Source: Amyelois transitella
Taxonomy: Eukaryota > Arthropoda > Insecta > Lepidoptera > Pyralidae
Direction of reading: 5' to 3'
Length of the DNA stretch: 64,000 nucleotides
NCBI RefSeq assembly: GCF_032362555.1
Contig: NC_083517.1
Span: 20,001 to 84,000, forward strand
This document shows positions 59,529-64,000 of the stretch, piece after piece. Positions within the stretch are counted from its first letter, which is position 1. Every line of letters starts with the position of its first letter. The notes beneath the pieces are model-generated. The model was given only the letters and a program-made list of their open reading frames with translations, was not told where the DNA came from and did not search any database. A program made the position numbers and the translations under genes.

Positions 59529-62500
59529 ATGCGCGCCGTGCTGCTCGCCGCGCTGCTGGCGGCCGCCGGGCCCGCGCGCGCCGCCCGCGTGCTCGGCCTC
59601 TTCCCGCACACCGGCAAGAGCCACCAGATGGTCTTCGAGCCGCTGCTCCGGAGACTGGCCGAGAGGGGGCACCACGTCACCGTCGCTTCCTTCTTCCCGC
59701 TGGCCGACCCGCCGGAAAATTACACTGATGTCAGTCTCCAGGGCATCGCCCCTCTGGGCCTGGAGACGATCGATCTCGCGTTATTCGAAAACCAAAATTG
59801 GCTGCTGACCACGCTCGGTGTGCAGAAAATTGTGAATCAGATCAACGAATTCCAGCCGCTGGCCGGGATGGCGCTGGACGTGTGCTCGAAGCTGGTGAGC
59901 TGGTCTCCGCTCGAGGAGGCGTTGAGGAAGGAGTACGACGTGGTGCTCGTGGAGAATTTCAACAGCGACTGCATGTTGGGCCTGATGCACATTTACGGCC
60001 TGCAGGCGCCCACTGTCGCGCTGCTGTCGAGCGGCCTCATGCAGTGGTCGGCGCAGCGCGTCGGCGTCAATGACAACCCGGCGTACGTCCCTATTGTGAG
60101 CTCGTCGTTCACTTCTCGCATGACTTTCTTGGAGAGATTGGAAAATACGGTTCTGAACGTGTATTACAAGTTGTGGTACAGACACTTCATACAAGTGAAG
60201 GAGCAGGAGCTGATAGAGAAGCACTTCGGCAGGAAGATTCCGGACTTGGAGAGTCTGAGCAAGAACATAAGCCTGATGTTGGTGAACGTGTTCCACAGCC
60301 TGAACGGTGTGAAGCCGCTGCTGCCGGGCGTCGTGGAGGTGGGGGGAATGCATTTGGACCATTCGGAGAAACCCATACCTGAGGTTAGTAAATCATTGTT
60401 TTATTCTAATCATTTGTTTACCTACCTTACACTACCACTATGCCAAGTTCCAGATTAATTCGTCTGTGGGTCATAGTCATATGCGATTTGTTTGTTTGTT
60501 TATAATATCTTTATCGCTGCACAGAAATGTACACAGTTACAAGAAATAGACAGGGCCGGCCTCGTCGAAGTTTCAAAGACCAAATTTCGAATGTCTTGAA
60601 AAAGGGAGATGTTAGGAGTACCTGTAATCGTCGAATATGAAAAGAGTAATGAGGTGGAGGAAGCGGGAGAGGTCTGTAAGGATCGTAGCAAGTGGAAATC
60701 CATAATCTGCCTAGCCCAATGGGAAACAGGCGTGATTGTATGTATGTATGTGTATGTACAATGTAAATAGAGTAAGAATTATTTAGAGTATGATTGTAAC
60801 GATAATTTTAAGACATTTACAATGCATAATTCAATTTTATAAATGCGCCCTGGCTGATACCGGGTAACATCAAGTTGGAACACAGCCCAAGAATAGTCTC
60901 CTCTCCTTGTTTGAAACAATTTCGTCGATGAATTACTTAGGTATGACCTCACTACGATACCTTCCTCCGGCTTTTGTCAACTGTGGCAATATCTCAGGAG
61001 AGAGAATGAGAAAGTCTAGAAGTCCGAGTATATATTCCTATCTAAAATATAGGTATTTCGGGATAACACATATATTACAACTTGAGGCCTTCCTGTACTT
61101 ACTTGCATACAATTATTGAGTTTTATTGTACTTAAGAATTAAAAATATTTTTATTTTAACTTTTGTTATATCGACATGCGATAACAAAATGTTAAGGACT
61201 TAACTACCTATATTTTTTTGTACGTGTAGCAGAAATAACCGCGAGGCTTGTGGCCCATCAAACGAATTGAATTGAACCATGCGGGAGAGCACAGGCTAAG
61301 CACAGTCAAATCTCCTTAGTGCTCTCGATTATTTCGTAAGTCTACTCCCTTACGACATTCACGAAAAATGATTTAGTGAATCTTTTAAAGGGCCATTCAA
61401 TTTGATAGCAAATATATAACAATATACCTACTCTATAATAATATAGTAGGTAAGTACTCTAAAGTTGGTCACCTTCCCAAAAAAAAAATGCTATAAGGAT
61501 ATTTAAAAATACCTAGGTTACTTTAGGCCTTTAGCACAAAATTTTTACCTTGTATTAACCTTACGAAAATTGAGAGAATTCACATTCTAAAGAAAAGACA
61601 CGTAGGGAAGTCCAGTCAAGGTAACTATGTTACCATTGGTACCTAAATTCCTTTCTACATTACACATATTTACAACAAAGAAATTTATTATAATTAGAAA
61701 TGAAATTATTTTGAGAGTAGGTAGTTTCGTCATTGCGAGGGTAGTTAGTTATGTCTTGACATACTTACCTAGGTAGGTACTGGGCACCTACATAGGTCTT
61801 CTGAAAGTAAAGGGCGCGATCAATGGCCAAGTCAGTTATGAAAATCTAAACTGAAATGTATCGATTCAATCACTGGTTAGGTACGGTACGAGTAATTATA
61901 GAGGGTAAAGTTACAAGAAATAATTTGAAAATTTACTACCACATTTATATAATCAAGTCTTTATTTCTTACGGAATTGACAGAACCAACAGTAAAAAAGT
62001 GAACTCTTCTATTTACTACAATAATGTATCTTATACCTATCTAAACGTGCCCAATAGAGAAACTTATGAATGATAATAATTAATATATCAAGGTTATGTA
62101 ATGAGTTAATATGGAGCACGTCACGTGGAATATCACTTCCAATAAACATTAATTATTATCGGATAGTTGAAAGTGATAAGGATAGGTTTGATCTAGGTCA
62201 CATTATCTCGTCTCCAAATATGAGATGTGCATTTATAATATTTAGAGGTCACACGGTTGCATCCATTTTCCAAGTTTGTCATTTATTATTCCTGACTGAG
62301 TTCTGCCAGCAAGCGTCAATAGTTTTTAATTGGTTTCAGTTTGTTGGTTTTCCTTTCGTTTTATTGTATTAAAATAATGTAACTGACAATCGGAAGAAGC
62401 CTGCCCCCCATACCGACCCTTACGGTCAGCACATCAAACGTGTGTAGACATACTGAATAAACGATAGGTAAGTAGGTATTTGTAAGACTAAAACTTTATT

Positions 62501-63320
62501 CTCCGATTTATACGAGTATTGTAGTAATATACGACCTATAATGATTACCTATACGTATTAAAAAGACGCTTCGTGTTGTTGAATAATTTTTATCCAGTCA
62601 GCTGCATGATGGTTTGGATTATTTGGCGAGGTTTGGATGCATATTATAGCGGGTTGTTTTATTTTAACTAGGTGCCTAGCCTACCAAAATTTCAATAGCT
62701 GGATTAAAAGGTATTTTACAGTATAACATACAAATTTTCCCATTTAAACCACAAAGACACACATGTAGATGTATAACAATCAATAAGATATCAATTGCAC
62801 CAATACAGAGTAAGGTCACTGGCGAGCACTAGCGAGCCGTGGGACTAAAGGGAGACTGATTGCCTGATCATTTCTTACTTATGTAAGTACTCTATCCGCA
62901 AATTTATTTTACAAGTGATAAGTGTCTATACTACCGTAGGTTAGGTATTCTGGGCCAAGCCAACAGAATCTTGAAGAAAAAGATGCAAAGATTACTTGCT
63001 AAGTAATCTTCAAAACACAGGTCAGCCACAGCCTGGTCCATTAGAGTAACTAAAACGCTTAAATAAATCTGTGCCTACAATGTCTTGGTTCCAGTACATG
63101 GAACGATTCCTGAACGAGTCTGAGCACGGCGTGGTGCTGTTCAGCTTCGGTTCGCTGATCAAGACGGCCACCCTCCCGCCGCACAAGGAGCGGCTGATCG
63201 TGCGCGCGCTGGCCCGGCTGCGGCAGCGCGTCATCTGGAAGTACGAGGACAGCGGGGAGCTCGGCACGCGCCAGGGGAACATCCTGAAGGTGCGGTGGAT
63301 CCCGCAGTACCAGCTGCTAC
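59529..63320 (+). CDS. UDP-glycosyltransferase, 5' part (runs off the window)
   Basis: Insect UGTs are ER membrane enzymes that transfer sugar from UDP-glucose to plant toxins, pigments and hormones. Two exons: 59529-60383 (285 codons, phase 0) and 63095-63320 (phase 1), then a GTAAGT donor; the rest lies beyond 64000. ATG 59529 is chosen because a signal peptide follows (VLLAALLAAAGPARAARVLG); the frame is open further upstream. N-terminal aglycone domain: FPHTGKSHQMVFEPLLRRLA and GHHVTVASFFP. Exon 2 opens the nucleotide-binding domain with FLNESEHGVVLFSFGS. The UGT signature with the H-G-G motif is not in the window. Exons are GC-rich; the 2.7-kb intron is AT-rich. Confidence 0.92.
60540..60748 (+). 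mobile_element. RTE-type LINE 3' end fragment
   Basis: It contains AGGATCGTAGCAAGTGGAAA and ends AGGCGTGATTGTATGTATGT, matching the RTE 3' end at 55510-55640 in reverse. Lies in the UGT intron; the rest of the intron (60749-63094) is AT-rich with no element recognised. Confidence 0.75.
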
Positions 63321-64000
63321 GTAAGTACTAGTATAAACTGTCTTTTATCTAGCTGAAAATTTTTGATGGAGAAAAAATGTAGCAATATTTAACTACTTAC
63401 ATATATTAATGGAAAATTTCTTCAAAATCGATTCAGCGGTTTAAATGTATAAGCGAGACAGACAGGCAGGTAGAGTTCCGCATTTAAGTATAACGTACAA
63501 CTGCACTATGTTGAATTTGGGCCAAACTGCTCAATGAGTGTAAATGTCAGCCATGGGGGCTAAGGAGTTAAAATTATTTGACCAACTTAATTTTAATTAT
63601 TTTACTCTAAGTAATCATAGAATCTTAACCCTTCATTGCATGATTTTTCCTATTTCTTTTAAAATAAATCAGGTTGATGTAATTAATGCTCTAGATTAAA
63701 GGAAAAATATTTAAAAAAATCCTAGTATAAATAAGTATTTGAATTATTTAAAAAACAGTGATAAAAATTTACATCATTATACATTGTTACATATATAACT
63801 CATTACTAAATAAGTCAAAAGATATTGTTTACTTAATCTCCTTTATTCTAAATGATAATTTAAAAAACAATTATTATTTTTATTCAACCACAAATTAACT
63901 TCACATTGATTACACGAAATTGTGGAATAGCCTTTACATGTGGGAAATTTACACCGAAGTGACCTTTCTTTTTTTTTATTGTAATTCTTCTTCTAGTAGA
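63321..64000. other. UGT intron sequence to window end
   Basis: AT-rich, follows the donor at 63321; no further exon or element recognised. Confidence 0.5.

Noticed and set aside
59409-60362. Long open frames antisense to the UGT exon
   Set aside because: They are by-products of GC-rich codon use in the real exon; no conserved motif is seen and they stop where the exon stops.
1-64000. tRNA, rRNA, CRISPR or bacterial-type operons
   Set aside because: No tRNA cloverleaf, rRNA core sequence or spaced direct-repeat array was recognised; the window is eukaryotic.

Overview
The window looks like a piece of a moth or butterfly (Lepidoptera) genome. Intron-rich insect genes with GC-rich exons sit in AT-rich DNA full of element types common in Lepidoptera: Helitron-like ends with CTAG termini, Jockey/CR1-, RTE- and R1-type LINEs, a BEL/Pao LTR element, a piggyBac-like element and a SINE-like family ending in TATG repeats. 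The order is inferred; no species marker was seen. Gene models below were built by reading exons, splice sites and codon phase directly, with no transcript support.

Layout. 1-3658: an uninterrupted 16-bp satellite whose reverse strand contains the pentamer TTAGG once per unit. 3659-7713: repeats, including a decayed Helitron nested in an unnamed element. 7714-20260 (+): a 14-exon membrane acyltransferase of the nose-resistant-to-fluoxetine (NRF-6) family; exon 8 carries a one-base frameshift and its introns hold a gag-only BEL/Pao element with identical LTRs, an R1-like LINE and a Jockey/CR1-like LINE. 20820-23526 (+): a four-exon gene for a small secreted protein. 26023-35690 (+): the planar-cell-polarity gene fuzzy, with an 83-bp minisatellite grown out of an exon/splice-donor junction. 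35691-42006: no host gene seen, but a 1.4-kb piggyBac-like element, two SINE copies and an internally deleted THAP/YqaJ-type DNA transposon. 42007-53317 (-): Sfmbt, a Polycomb-group protein with an FCS zinc finger, four MBT repeats and a SAM domain. 53903-56565 (+): cornichon, head to head with Sfmbt. 59529 to beyond the window (+): a UDP-glycosyltransferase, 5' part only.

The genes do not form a pathway. fuzzy acts in ciliogenesis and tissue polarity, Sfmbt in Polycomb repression, cornichon in ER export of cargo, UGT in detoxification or pigment conjugation, and the NRF-type protein probably in lipid or xenobiotic handling. What links the region is heavy transposon load inside introns: the NRF, fuzzy, Sfmbt, cornichon and UGT introns all carry insertions. 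Three perfect long palindromes and two exon-derived duplications are the most unusual small-scale structures.
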